From Sphingomonadaceae bacterium OTU29LAMAA1 (GTDB lineage: Bacteria > Pseudomonadota > Alphaproteobacteria > Sphingomonadales > Sphingomonadaceae): a stretch of 64,000 bases of DNA. A model generated the notes under the pieces. It did no database searches and was not told where the DNA came from. It was given only the letters and a program-made list of their open reading frames with translations. The first letter of the stretch is position 1; each line of letters opens with the position of its first letter. The translations under genes were made by a program, and so were the position numbers. Shown in pieces: positions 17,209-24,908 of the stretch. The stretch covers positions 1,406,001 to 1,470,000 of the forward strand of contig CP099617.1 in the NCBI GenBank assembly GCA_024072375.1, read 5' to 3'.

Positions 17209-18048
17209 GTGACAGCAGGAAATAGCAACATCATGAAGCCAACCAGCCAAAGAGCTAACGAGAGTGGACTCTCACCAAAGCGGAAGCTTCTGGTGACGCC
17301 GCAGCTCGCGTTGCTGCCTCTCCGTCCCACGGCAATCATTCAATCAAACGGCGGCAAAGACCAGTCATTCTACTTTCTAGATGAGGATCGCCTGCCTATC
17401 TGGTGCAAAGCGGACAGCCAACACCGTAATGTACGGTCTAACGAGTGGATCAGCACGCAATTAGCGGAATCTCTAGAGATTAGAACCGGAGGCTGGCAAT
17501 TCGTTGAGTATGATGGAGAGACTTATTTCGGATCTCCACACGTTGAATCCGCATCGCAACGTCTCGATCTATTTAGTTTCCTTCGTAGCACCGATAGGAA
17601 TACTTACGGAGGAGCGAGCCTCAATCGAGGACTCTACCTCGGCTCTGTCATTTGCTTTGATTTGTTTATCAACAATGATGACAGACATTTGCGAAATTTC
17701 ATTTTGAGCACAGACCAGAGCTTCCGGAGGCTGTGTGCCATTGATTTTGCGGACGCCGATCTGACCGCGCTAACGACTGACCGCTTTCCCATTGCAGGCT
17801 CCAACACAGTAAGGCTAGGAAGGGACGTCCGAGCGATTCACGGAAGCTTTATCGACGGAGCTCTAGGGACGCTGGATCGCATCGAGGGCTTAGCGCCGGA
17901 TGCGTTTCACCGGATCGTTGACAGCGTGCCCGGTGATTGGCTGGACTCGATTTTGAGAGATCGCCTTAATGATGCGTGGGGTTCTTCCGGTTTTCAGAAG
18001 CGGCTGGCCAGTCTGCGAGCGATCCTGAAAAATGGCACGCTGGTATGA
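17209..18048 (+). CDS. Compact HipA-like kinase domain protein
   Basis: A 279-residue protein resembling the short HipA-like kinase family. WCKAD (Lys67) is a possible ATP-contact lysine, followed by SNEWISTQLAESLEI. The catalytic loop FDLFINNDDRHLRNF lies near residues 150-164, matching the HipA NxDRHxxN signature, and IDFADAD at 178-184 is the metal-binding DF segment. The N-terminal regulatory part of full-length HipA is absent. It starts with GTG at 17209 next to a GGAGGGG run; ATG at 17233 is an alternative. Base composition is clearly lower in GC than nrdB, a sign of transfer. It overlaps the DUF3037 gene by 17 bases, so the two are translationally coupled. The target of the kinase is unknown; no HipB-like antitoxin is adjacent. 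Confidence 0.72.
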   Translation: MTAGNSNIMKPTSQRANESGLSPKRKLLVTPQLALLPLRPTAIIQSNGGKDQSFYFLDEDRLPIWCKADSQHRNVRSNEWISTQLAESLEIRTGGWQFVEYDGETYFGSPHVESASQRLDLFSFLRSTDRNTYGGASLNRGLYLGSVICFDLFINNDDRHLRNFILSTDQSFRRLCAIDFADADLTALTTDRFPIAGSNTVRLGRDVRAIHGSFIDGALGTLDRIEGLAPDAFHRIVDSVPGDWLDSILRDRLNDAWGSSGFQKRLASLRAILKNGTLV

Positions 18049-18925
18049 ATTTGCCGTTGTACAGCTTGCCACGCACGCGATGCGGGATGAAAAACTGAAC
18101 ATTGGTCTTGTTATCATGGGCGAAACAATCGACGTTCGTCCGGGACGCAATTTAGACAAAGTTAAGGCGATATCGCACGCTATCAGCGCAGCGTCGATCA
18201 AAGAGTCTCTAAAAGCTCTCTGCGATCTTGACCTCGCCCTTCGCCATGCTTCGGAAACTAATTCCGATCGACTTCGCCGTGTAAGCAATCTTACTGGCTT
18301 GGAGTTTAGTGCCATAGGCAAATTCGAGGCGGCTTCCTCAGCCGCATATGAAGATTATGTAGCAGAACTCGTTACGAAGCTTGTCGAACCCGAGCCCACA
18401 TTTCGTAAACGGCTCATGCCAAACACAAAGTTAACTGCGACACTGCGGAGCGAGTTACGAAGCCGTCGCATATTAGCGCGAGACGGAGAAGGATTATCGT
18501 CGCATCGGATAGTAGCCAACTGGAAAGTAGATGAAGGCCTTGTAGCTGACTTTGCCTTGCAAAACGGCTTGCTTCATGTGATCAAAACCGTTGATGCACA
18601 ATCTGATACCATTTCATTTAAGAAGGTCGTGCAAGATATTGCGGTTTCGGCATTAGTTCTCGAAACTGCACGTGTATCTTATGGTGCCGATAAAATTCGA
18701 GGACGCATAATTTACTCTGCGAATTCTTACAATGAGTCACTTGCCTTTCCATCTCTGGAGACAGCAGCTCATCAAGGAGCGGAGCTTATCAATTGGAGCA
18801 GTGCAGAGGATAGAAAAAATCTAGTTGATACTCTTAGCGACTTAGCGGCACCACTGCCCTTACTTGACGAAATTCAGTTCAAATCAATTAATGCCAGTGT
18901 GCGAGAGATATCGAAACTCAACTAG
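18032..18925 (+). CDS. DUF3037 domain protein
   Basis: A 297-residue soluble protein. The N-terminal 110 or so residues (RWYEFAVVQLATHAMRDE, then KLNIGLVIMG) match DUF3037, a domain of unknown function often found next to HipA-like kinases. The C-terminal half has mixed helix and strand content and no motif I know. Its base composition is the lowest in the window (23 G or C of 60 at 18601-18660, against 40 of 60 at 16561-16620 in nrdB). The overlap with the kinase gene suggests one operon and a joint function, possibly kinase partner, substrate or antitoxin. It ends five bases from the convergent exbD-like gene. Confidence 0.72.
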   Translation: MARWYEFAVVQLATHAMRDEKLNIGLVIMGETIDVRPGRNLDKVKAISHAISAASIKESLKALCDLDLALRHASETNSDRLRRVSNLTGLEFSAIGKFEAASSAAYEDYVAELVTKLVEPEPTFRKRLMPNTKLTATLRSELRSRRILARDGEGLSSHRIVANWKVDEGLVADFALQNGLLHVIKTVDAQSDTISFKKVVQDIAVSALVLETARVSYGADKIRGRIIYSANSYNESLAFPSLETAAHQGAELINWSSAEDRKNLVDTLSDLAAPLPLLDEIQFKSINASVREISKLN

Positions 18926-18930
18926 TTACC

Positions 18931-19368
18931 TCACTCCACCATCCCCTCATTCCCCACAAACCCCAGCCGCGTGATCCCCGCGCGCTTCACCTCGGCCAGC
19001 ACATGATCGAAGCGGTCGTAGCGCGCCTCCGGGTCGGTGCGCATCACCAGCAGCGCGGCGGGGTCCGCGCGCAGCGCCCTAAACCGCGCCGGCATCGCCG
19101 CATCCGCCAGCGCCACGCCGTCCAGCGTCACCTCGCCGCCCCGCGCCAGCACCAGCGGGTGCGTCACAGTCTCGCCCGGCGGCGCGTAGCCCTGCGGCAG
19201 GTCGACCGCCACCTTGTGCAGCACCGTCGGCAGCGTCAGGATCATCATCACCAGCAACACCAGCATCACGTCGATCAGCGGCGTGATGTTCAGCTCCGAT
19301 AGCGGCTCCTCGAACGCCGGCGATCCGGCGAAACGGCGGGATGGGGAGAAGGCACGCTGGCGTGGCAT
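18931..19368 (-). CDS. ExbD/TolR family transport protein (orphan)
   Basis: A 145-residue protein with one N-terminal membrane helix (LIDVMLVLLVMMILTLP) carrying the conserved Asp of ExbD/TolR proton channels, then a periplasmic domain (VDLPQG, GEVTLDG, VMRTDPEARYDRFDHVLAEVKRAGI). ExbD proteins work with ExbB and TonB to energise outer-membrane uptake. Neither ExbB nor TonB is nearby, so it must act with partners encoded elsewhere. The start at 19368 gives a 34-residue cytoplasmic lead, longer than usual. A palindrome lies 20 bases upstream. Confidence 0.88.
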   Translation of the reverse strand: MPRQRAFSPSRRFAGSPAFEEPLSELNITPLIDVMLVLLVMMILTLPTVLHKVAVDLPQGYAPPGETVTHPLVLARGGEVTLDGVALADAAMPARFRALRADPAALLVMRTDPEARYDRFDHVLAEVKRAGITRLGFVGNEGMVE

Positions 19369-19387
19369 CGAAACTCTCCTTGGCTAT

Positions 19388-19405
19388 GTGATGGTATGAC
19401 ATCAC
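19388..19405. promoter_or_regulatory. Palindromic operator candidate before exbD-like gene
   Basis: GTGATG-N6-CATCAC is a perfect 6-base inverted repeat 20 bases before the exbD-like start. TonB-system genes are usually iron or metal regulated, so a repressor site is plausible, but it does not match a full Fur or RirA consensus. Confidence 0.35.
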
Positions 19406-19883
19406 GATCCCGCCCCGCCGTCAAGCGCGTCATCCCGTCCCCTGATCCGGCGGCAATGTGGTCCGTCTATCCTGCCGCCGCCATGCTCCCTCGCCGCGCC
19501 CCTCCCGCAGCCGCTGGACCGCCTTGCTCCGCGTCGGCGGTTCCGGTGGCTGGCCTGTGACAGCGCCGGCACACCCCCGCGCGAGGGCAGTCCGGCAAGC
19601 CCTGCCGCGATCACGATCCCGACGCCAGCGGCGCCGCCGCCGACATCGCCGATCTCCCCGCGATCGCCTGTGTCATCGTCCGACAGGATCGCTCGACGGA
19701 CAACGCCATGGCAAACCACCGGACTTCGCCGTCCCCTGTCTGGCAGCCCGGATCTATGCCCGGACCGGAAGGGCGCACATCATCCCGATCCCGCCGACGA
19801 CGCGACACGAACGATCGGGCCGACGTCCAGACGGGTCGCCGCGCGCGCAGCGCTCGACTTCGCCGACGTCACACCGCCGCGTC
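19406..19883. other. Gene-free stretch, possibly decayed sequence
   Basis: About 480 bases without a convincing gene. Open frames exist on both strands but are Arg/Pro-rich, as expected by chance at high GC. Two + strand pieces in different frames have more protein-like composition (around 19621-19710 with DIADLPAIACVIV, and around 19715-19790 with FAVPCLAARIYARTG). They could be remnants of one frameshifted gene. No terminator, repeat or RNA gene is clear. Confidence 0.3.
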
Positions 19884-20543
19884 TCAGGCCCAGCCGCACC
19901 ATCCGCGCCGATGGCCGCCATCGTACCGCCGCGCCAGTCCTTCCCCGACCAGCCGCTCGCCCAGCGACACGCCGTTGCGCGTCACCACCGCCAGCCGCCG
20001 GCCATAGCGGTCGTGCGGGCGCTTGTACGGCGCGATCGTCACCGGTCCGGCGTTGAGCAATTCCTGCATCCGCACCGTAGCCCGCTCGCCCAGCCGCGCC
20101 TCCCGCGCGCACCGCGGCGGGTGCGTCTCCGGCGTGTCGATATCGGCGATGCGGATCGTCTCGCCGGCGAATTTGAAGGTGTCGCCGTCCACCACGCAAT
20201 CGCCATCATGCCCGCGGCGACAGCGGCCGAATTGTGCGGTGACGGCCTCGCCCGCCGTGGTGGCACGCGTCGGCGTCGGCATGGACAGTCCATCCGGCAA
20301 CGGCGGCAGGTCGATGGCGCCCGCCGGCCATGTCACCCGGCCCGGATGCGGCAGCTCCACCGTCATCCCGGCAGGCAGCAGGGCGTGCCAGTCGGTCCCG
20401 CGCAACGACGGCATCGCCAGCCCCAGCATCACCCCCAGCAGGGCGATCCGCAGCTGCGCCCACCGCCCGGCACCCTGCCGCCGCCGCCCGCGACTCGACG
20501 CGCCGCCGCTGATCGCGCGTGCAAAATCAAACACATACTCCAT
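19884..20543 (-). CDS. Thermonuclease (SNase-like) family protein
   Basis: A 219-residue protein. After a basic N-terminus comes one hydrophobic segment (IALLGVMLGLAMPSL), so it is probably membrane anchored or secreted. The nuclease domain starts near residue 112 with VVDGDTFKFAGETIRIADID, then TPE; DRYGRRLAVV and LVGEGLARRY follow. These match the staphylococcal nuclease fold with its calcium-site Asp and catalytic Arg/Glu positions. The Cys residues near the ends of the domain (CVVDG, PPRCAREA, GWCGWA) may form disulfides. Role: degradation of extracellular or periplasmic DNA or RNA is inferred. It precedes a small HNH gene on the opposite side of a 54-base gap, same strand. Confidence 0.85.
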   Translation of the reverse strand: MEYVFDFARAISGGASSRGRRRQGAGRWAQLRIALLGVMLGLAMPSLRGTDWHALLPAGMTVELPHPGRVTWPAGAIDLPPLPDGLSMPTPTRATTAGEAVTAQFGRCRRGHDGDCVVDGDTFKFAGETIRIADIDTPETHPPRCAREARLGERATVRMQELLNAGPVTIAPYKRPHDRYGRRLAVVTRNGVSLGERLVGEGLARRYDGGHRRGWCGWA

Positions 20544-20597
20544 GAGTCGGGCATGGACATAAAAAGCTGAAGGATCGATTACCGACCCGCATCGTCC

Positions 20598-20933
20598 TCA
20601 CCGCCGTCGACGCACCGGTGCGGAAAAGTCGGCAGGCTTGTCCGCGATCCAGGCCGCGAACCGCGCGATACCGGGATGCGCCCGCAGCACCGCCGGATCG
20701 GCATAGACTCGCGCCAGCTCCGCATTGGGGATCAGCGCATGGACGGTCCGGTGACAGATCGGGTGGACCGCCGCGGTGATCCGTCCGCCCTCCGCCTTCG
20801 GCACCAGATGATGCCACTCGACTTTGGACCCCAATGGCCGCTCGCATATTGGACACGGCGGCATCGCGACCTCGCGCGCCGCCCGCTCCGCCGCCTCGAT
20901 CAGCCCCGCCCTGCGCTTCACCCGTCCGACCAT
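20598..20933 (-). CDS. HNH endonuclease domain protein
   Basis: A 111-residue protein. CPICERPLG provides a zinc-binding CxxC, followed by VEWHHLVPKAEGG and HPICHRTVHAL. This gives the HH..N/H-type HNH nuclease core with a second cysteine for zinc. The C-terminal part (FAAWIADKPADF) is a helical extension common in this small proteobacterial group. The start at 20933 (MVGRVKRR) is taken as the first Met without the hydrophobic lead encoded further up; an ATG at 20969 is possible. No methyltransferase or phage gene is near. The role is unknown; many such proteins are annotated only by domain. Confidence 0.8.
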   Translation of the reverse strand: MVGRVKRRAGLIEAAERAAREVAMPPCPICERPLGSKVEWHHLVPKAEGGRITAAVHPICHRTVHALIPNAELARVYADPAVLRAHPGIARFAAWIADKPADFSAPVRRRR

Positions 20934-20971
20934 GACGGGGAATATAGGTGCTGCGACAGGCGCTTGCATGG

Positions 20972-21003
20972 AAAAGGGCGGGCCTGCCGAAGCAGACCCG
21001 CCC
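20972..21003 (-). terminator. Rho-independent terminator of the outer-membrane protein gene
   Basis: On the minus strand GGGCGGGTCTGC and GCAGGCCCGCCC form a 12-base stem with a T-G wobble around a tetraloop TTCG, followed by TTTT. It lies 26 bases after the stop of the gene at 21030. Confidence 0.85.
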
Positions 21004-21029
21004 TCGCCTGTTGCCCTGACGGGAAACGC

Positions 21030-21683
21030 TTAGAAGTGCGCGACCACACCCGCCATCGGACGGAAGCTGTTCGCATCGTCGAAGGTCGAGACTTCCATGC
21101 GCAGGCGCAGGCCCGAATTGCCGGTGATGCCGCCCAGACCGATGTCCTTCGGACCGATCTCGGCGCCGACGCCATAGACCGTCGCGTGGTAATCGCGGTT
21201 CAGGTCGCCGGCGACGCCCGGAGCGAACTTGTCGAAGTTGTTCCAGCGGTAACCGACCTTGCCGTAGAACAGGCCGCTGTCACCGGCGCGGAAGCCGAAG
21301 CGACCATATGCGCCATACTGCCAGTCGATATCGCCCGACACGCCCTTGGCGACCGAACCCTCGGCACCGACGAACACCGGCCCCAGCGGCACGTTGACGC
21401 CGACGATGCCCTCGATCAGCGCGCCGTCCAGCTTGTAGCCGCGCGGCTGTGCGGGGATGCCGGCGACCGCCTCGCGATCGAACTGCTCCCAACCGCCCAT
21501 CACGGCGACATACGGCTCGATGCCGAACGCGCGGGTGCCGTCGGGGGCACGCGGCGCGGTGTCGACCTGCGCATCGGTAGCGACCGTCGTGTCGGTCGTG
21601 CTGGTGGTCGACATGTCCTGCGCGAACGCGGGGACGGCAAAGGACGCTGCCGCAACGGCGGCCGCGAGGGCGAGCTTACGCAT
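21030..21683 (-). CDS. Opacity-like outer-membrane beta-barrel protein
   Basis: A 217-residue protein with a Sec signal (MRKLALAAAVAAASFAVPAFA-Q) and a Thr/Asp-rich linker up to about residue 45. It is followed by alternating beta strands (GIEPYVAVMGGWEQF, VFVGAEGSVAKG, YGAYGRFGFRAG, GLFYGKVGYRW) ending VVAHF with a terminal Phe, the beta-barrel insertion signal. This matches the OmpA/opacity-like eight-stranded barrel group. The mature barrel has no peptidoglycan-binding domain, so a structural or adhesion role in the outer membrane is likely. The gene stands alone with its own terminator. Confidence 0.88.
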   Translation of the reverse strand: MRKLALAAAVAAASFAVPAFAQDMSTTSTTDTTVATDAQVDTAPRAPDGTRAFGIEPYVAVMGGWEQFDREAVAGIPAQPRGYKLDGALIEGIVGVNVPLGPVFVGAEGSVAKGVSGDIDWQYGAYGRFGFRAGDSGLFYGKVGYRWNNFDKFAPGVAGDLNRDYHATVYGVGAEIGPKDIGLGGITGNSGLRLRMEVSTFDDANSFRPMAGVVAHF

Positions 21684-21872
21684 GTGTGATTACCTTGTAT
21701 TGCCTCAACTCGGGCCGCGACGCCGCAGCGTCGATCAACCCAGGTCCGTCCAAACCCCGCAATTACGGCTTTGTTGCAGCGCATCGCGGCATTTGCGTGG
21801 AACCGGAAATGGTGTGGCTTCCACGCCACACTTCCTGTCACTGGGATGAACGAAGTGGCTGATTTACGTAGG

Positions 21873-22508
21873 TTAGTCGATCGTTGTTGCAGACTTGACG
21901 GGACGTGGTTTCATCTCGCTACTGCGAATACGCCAGTCATGCGCATGCGGATCGTCGCTCTCGATCCCATCGGCGGCCTTGTGCAAGACCACCGGCCCTT
22001 CCAGCCGGAACGGACCGCCGGACTTCAGGGAACCGGTGACGACGACAGGCACGGTGATGTACCGCTGCCCCGCCCCCGCATCCGCGTCGAAGGGCGTTCC
22101 CACGGTGGCGCGATACGTCGCATATCGCTCGAAACTCGCGGCAAAGGCCTCCCGCGTCATACCGGACGCGGCGCCGCCATCGTCCCACAGCGCCCAGGCC
22201 TCGTCATAGCGCCTCGCAGCCAGGGCATCGGTGTAGCGGCGGACGACCCCGGCGGGCGACACATTGTCCGCGCCGGCAACCGGCGTCCGCAAGGCAACCG
22301 GCGTCGTCGAAGCGGCCGGCGACGGTGCCGCGGCGGGAGCGCTGGCGTCCGGCAATGCCGCATAATTAGCAATGTCGGACTCGGCCTTGGAAGCCGCCGC
22401 CGCCACGTCGACGGTATTTCCGCCGTCGCCGCCACCGGAACAGCCACCGATGGCCAGCAACGGGATCAGCGCCAACGACGCCACGACCGGGAATAGAGCG
22501 ATACGCAT
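21873..22508 (-). CDS. Putative lipoprotein under stress promoter
   Basis: A 211-residue protein with lipobox LAIGGC (Cys23) and a Gly-rich then Ala/Pro-rich linker to about residue 85. The C-terminal half (VVRRYTDALAARRYDEAWALWDDGG, then ITVPVVVTGSLKSGGPFRLEGPVVLHK) looks like a small NTF2- or DUF4878-like alpha-beta domain found in envelope lipoproteins. It probably sits in the periplasm, anchored by lipid. The start at 22508 is the second in-frame ATG and gives a proper signal. A perfect GGAAC-N16-CGTT promoter lies 33 bases upstream, so it is expected to belong to the general stress regulon. Confidence 0.75.
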   Translation of the reverse strand: MRIALFPVVASLALIPLLAIGGCSGGGDGGNTVDVAAAASKAESDIANYAALPDASAPAAAPSPAASTTPVALRTPVAGADNVSPAGVVRRYTDALAARRYDEAWALWDDGGAASGMTREAFAASFERYATYRATVGTPFDADAGAGQRYITVPVVVTGSLKSGGPFRLEGPVVLHKAADGIESDDPHAHDWRIRSSEMKPRPVKSATTID

Positions 22509-22540
22509 GTCACTGGTCCGATACACAGGAAGGCGGCACG

Positions 22541-22565
22541 AACGCCGCCCCCACCGCTTCGTTCC
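22541..22565 (-). promoter_or_regulatory. Perfect sigma-EcfG promoter for lipoprotein gene
   Basis: On the minus strand GGAAC, 16 bases, then CGTT: an exact match to the alphaproteobacterial general stress promoter. The -10 element ends 33 bases before the lipoprotein start at 22508. ecfG itself is 6 kb away in this window. Confidence 0.75.
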
Positions 22566-22573
22566 CCGCGAAC

Positions 22574-22598
22574 CACGGGGCCGACGCCAGGCCCCGTG
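22574..22598 (-). terminator. Stem-loop after acidic protein gene
   Basis: CACGGGGCC and GGCCCCGTG form a perfect 9-base stem around a 7-base loop, just after the stop at 22607. No T-run follows, so termination strength is uncertain. It separates the acidic gene from the stress promoter of the next gene. Confidence 0.55.
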
Positions 22599-22606
22599 AG
22601 ACCGGC

Positions 22607-22948
22607 CTACGGACGCAACGCCGTGTCGTCGCTATCCTTCATGTCCTCGTCGTCGGTTGTGCCGGCGTCGAAATCGTCCTGCGCATCGTCCTCGTCCATG
22701 TCCTCTTCGTCCATGGTGACGCTGGCATCGGTCTCGCCGACCTCCTCGGAATCCATATCGATGTCGTCGATCGACTCCTCTTCGGCGTCGTCGTCGCCCA
22801 GATCGGGGTCGAGGTCGGTCAGCACCGTTCCGTCGCTCGGGCCGTTGCGCGTCGCCTCGAGGATCTCGGCGCGCTGGCTCTCGTCATACCCTTCCTCGTC
22901 GTAGCCGTCGTCGCCCGATCCGTGGCCCATGACCTGATGTCCGCCCAT
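22607..22948 (-). CDS. Strongly acidic small protein of unknown function
   Basis: A 113-residue protein. About a third of its residues are Asp or Glu, concentrated from residue 50 to 105 (DLGDDDAEEESIDDID, MDEEDMDEDDAQDDFD), with hardly any hydrophobic core, so it is probably disordered. The N-terminus (MGGHQVMGHGSGDDGYDEEGYDESQRAEI) is Gly/His-rich. The start at 22948 has GGAGG five bases before it. A perfect sigma-EcfG promoter is 27 bases upstream. Acidic disordered proteins can bind metals, basic proteins or water under desiccation; this is an inference. No family is recognised. Confidence 0.72.
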   Translation of the reverse strand: MGGHQVMGHGSGDDGYDEEGYDESQRAEILEATRNGPSDGTVLTDLDPDLGDDDAEEESIDDIDMDSEEVGETDASVTMDEEDMDEDDAQDDFDAGTTDDEDMKDSDDTALRP

Positions 22949-22974
22949 TGCAACCTCCATATGTGTGGGGTGCG

Positions 22975-23000
22975 AACGGCGGGACCGCGACGGCGGTTCC
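22975..23000 (-). promoter_or_regulatory. Perfect sigma-EcfG promoter for acidic protein gene
   Basis: On the minus strand GGAAC, 17 bases, then CGTT. The spacing and both elements match the general stress consensus. The -10 element ends 27 bases before the start at 22948. Confidence 0.75.
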
Positions 23001-23011
23001 CCCGCGACGCG

Positions 23012-24289
23012 TCAGGCCGAACGGAACAGGCGACCGCGCTCGGTCAGCGCCACTACCGTCAGCGCCACAACGCCGCAGATCAGGAACCCCGCAGCCAGCG
23101 GCGCGGTGCTGCCGTCGAACGCCTGACCGATGACGACGCCGATCACCGCGCCGAACGTCACGCTGGTAAAGCCCTGCACGCTCGATGCGGTGCCGGCGAT
23201 CCCGCCCATGTTCTCCATCGCCATCGACGAGAAGTTCGACGTCGCGAGGCCGAAGCACCCCATCGTCAGCGCCTGCAGCACGACGAACCCCACCAGCGTT
23301 TCGTATCCGGCAAGCGCGATGGCCAGGTGGATCGCGCTCAGCACCACCAGCGCGGTGACCGCGCTGTGGCTGATCAGCCTCGTCCCCAGCCGCATCACCA
23401 GCCGCGCATTGGTCAGGTTCGCCGCCGCCATCAGCATCGCCGTAAGCGCGAACATGACCGCGAGCAGCGTCGGCCGTTCGAACGTGTCGAACATGATCTG
23501 CTGCACCGAATTCAGATAGCCGTACAACGCGCCCATCAGCGACGTCGACGCCAGCGTATAGCCCAGCGACCAGCGATCCCCCAGCGTCTGCTTCCACCCC
23601 GCCCCGATACGCGCGATCGACAGCGGCTGCTGCGCCTCGACCGCCAGCGTCTCCGGCATCCGCACATAGAACCACGTCCAGATGCCGATGCTGATCCCGG
23701 CGATCACCCAGAAGATGCCGCGCCAGTTGGCGAATAGCAGCACCGTCTGGCCGAATGCGGGGGCGAGCACGGGGACGATCATGAACACCATGAACGCGAT
23801 CGACATAACACGCGCCATCGGCCGCCCGTGATAGCAGTCGCGCACCATCGCCACCGTCGCGACGCGGGTGGCGGCGACCATCGCCCCGCCGAACACGCGG
23901 GCGGCAAGCAGCAGCGTGAAGCTGGCGGAGATCGCACAGGCCACGTTGGCGATCGCATAGCCGCCGATCGCGAACAGCAGCACGGTCCGCCGGCCGAAGC
24001 GATCCGCGAGCGGTCCGTGCGCCAGCTGCGCGATGCCGAATCCCAGGACGAAGGCGGTGATGATGAACTGCCGCTGGTTCTCGGTCGCCACGCCCAGCGC
24101 ACGGCCCATCGCGGGCAGCGCCGGCAGCATCGAATCGATGCCCAGTGCCGCGAGCGACATCAGCGCCGCGACCAGCGCGACGAATTCGGTGAAGCCGATC
24201 GGCGCGCCGCCCATGGCGGGCGTCGGATCGGCAGCGACGGGCGGAACGCCGGATGTCGCCGGCGCGGTGGATGCAGTTATTCGGGTCAC
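23012..24289 (-). CDS. MFS multidrug exporter, Bcr/CflA type
   Basis: A 12-helix major facilitator of about 425 residues. Typical DHA1 drug:H+ antiporter motifs are present: LADRFGRRTVLL (motif A) between helices 2 and 3, VAMVRDCYHGRPMARVMS (motif B-like Arg), and PVLAPAFGQTVL (motif C) in helix 5. The fold order matches Bcr/CflA exporters of drugs or sulfonamides; the substrate is not evident. GTG at 24289 with AGGAC before it is the preferred start; ATG at 24349 would add 20 polar residues. It is divergent from the lipoprotein gene at 24396. Confidence 0.9.
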   Translation of the reverse strand: MTRITASTAPATSGVPPVAADPTPAMGGAPIGFTEFVALVAALMSLAALGIDSMLPALPAMGRALGVATENQRQFIITAFVLGFGIAQLAHGPLADRFGRRTVLLFAIGGYAIANVACAISASFTLLLAARVFGGAMVAATRVATVAMVRDCYHGRPMARVMSIAFMVFMIVPVLAPAFGQTVLLFANWRGIFWVIAGISIGIWTWFYVRMPETLAVEAQQPLSIARIGAGWKQTLGDRWSLGYTLASTSLMGALYGYLNSVQQIMFDTFERPTLLAVMFALTAMLMAAANLTNARLVMRLGTRLISHSAVTALVVLSAIHLAIALAGYETLVGFVVLQALTMGCFGLATSNFSSMAMENMGGIAGTASSVQGFTSVTFGAVIGVVIGQAFDGSTAPLAAGFLICGVVALTVVALTERGRLFRSA

Positions 24290-24395
24290 GATGCTGTCCT
24301 GATACGCGCCGAAGCCGTCCGGCGGAACCCCGCTTGAACCCTGCGCCACACCGGCCTACGTGTATTGGAACAACAACACACGAACGGGATGACCG

Positions 24396-24884
24396 ATGAA
24401 CCGCACGCTTATGCTCGCCGCCACGCTGGCGCTGCCGCTCGCCGCCTGCGATCGCTCCGGACAGGGTACGTCGGTGTCGATCAACGCCGATGGCGGCAAC
24501 GTGCTGGGTGCGGTCGATGCGCGCTCGGGTGAGGTCAAGCTGAACGTCCCGGGCTTCTCGGGGCAGATCAAGCTGCCCAAGCTCCAGCTGGACGCCTCCG
24601 ATTTCGATCTCAACGGCGTGCGGCTGTATCCCGGCTCGACGATAGACAATATGGATATCACCGGCGACGGCAAAGGCGGCGGCGTCCGCATCCGCTTCAC
24701 CAGCCCGGCCACGCCGGAAGATGTCCGCGGCTGGTTTCAGCAGCGGCTCGGCAAAGCGGGCTTCACCATCACGCCGTCCGATCAGGGTCTCACCGGCACG
24801 ACCAATGAAGACAAGCCGTTCCGCCTCGACCTGACCGGTGATGGCGAACGGCAAGCCAAGGGAACGATCGTGCTCGGCAGCTGA
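24396..24884 (+). CDS. Putative lipoprotein
   Basis: A 162-residue protein with lipobox LPLAAC (Cys18). The mature part contains DGGNVLGAVDARSGEVKLNVPGFSGQIKLPKL and LYPGSTIDNM, a repetitive beta-type sequence, then an alpha/beta part (SPATPEDVRGWFQQRLGKAGF) resembling sphingomonad proteins that carry an SH3- or LptE-like fold. No enzyme motif is seen. It is probably an envelope structural or assembly factor. It stands alone and converges with the peroxiredoxin gene. Confidence 0.7.
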   Translation: MNRTLMLAATLALPLAACDRSGQGTSVSINADGGNVLGAVDARSGEVKLNVPGFSGQIKLPKLQLDASDFDLNGVRLYPGSTIDNMDITGDGKGGGVRIRFTSPATPEDVRGWFQQRLGKAGFTITPSDQGLTGTTNEDKPFRLDLTGDGERQAKGTIVLGS

Positions 24885-24908
24885 GCCCGATCGACCGGGA
24901 CCGGTCCG

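Noticed and set aside
21780..21850. Hairpin GTGTGGC/GCCACAC upstream of the outer-membrane protein gene as a riboswitch or small RNA
   Set aside because: It is a single short stem without further structure or terminator, and lies upstream rather than in a clear leader.
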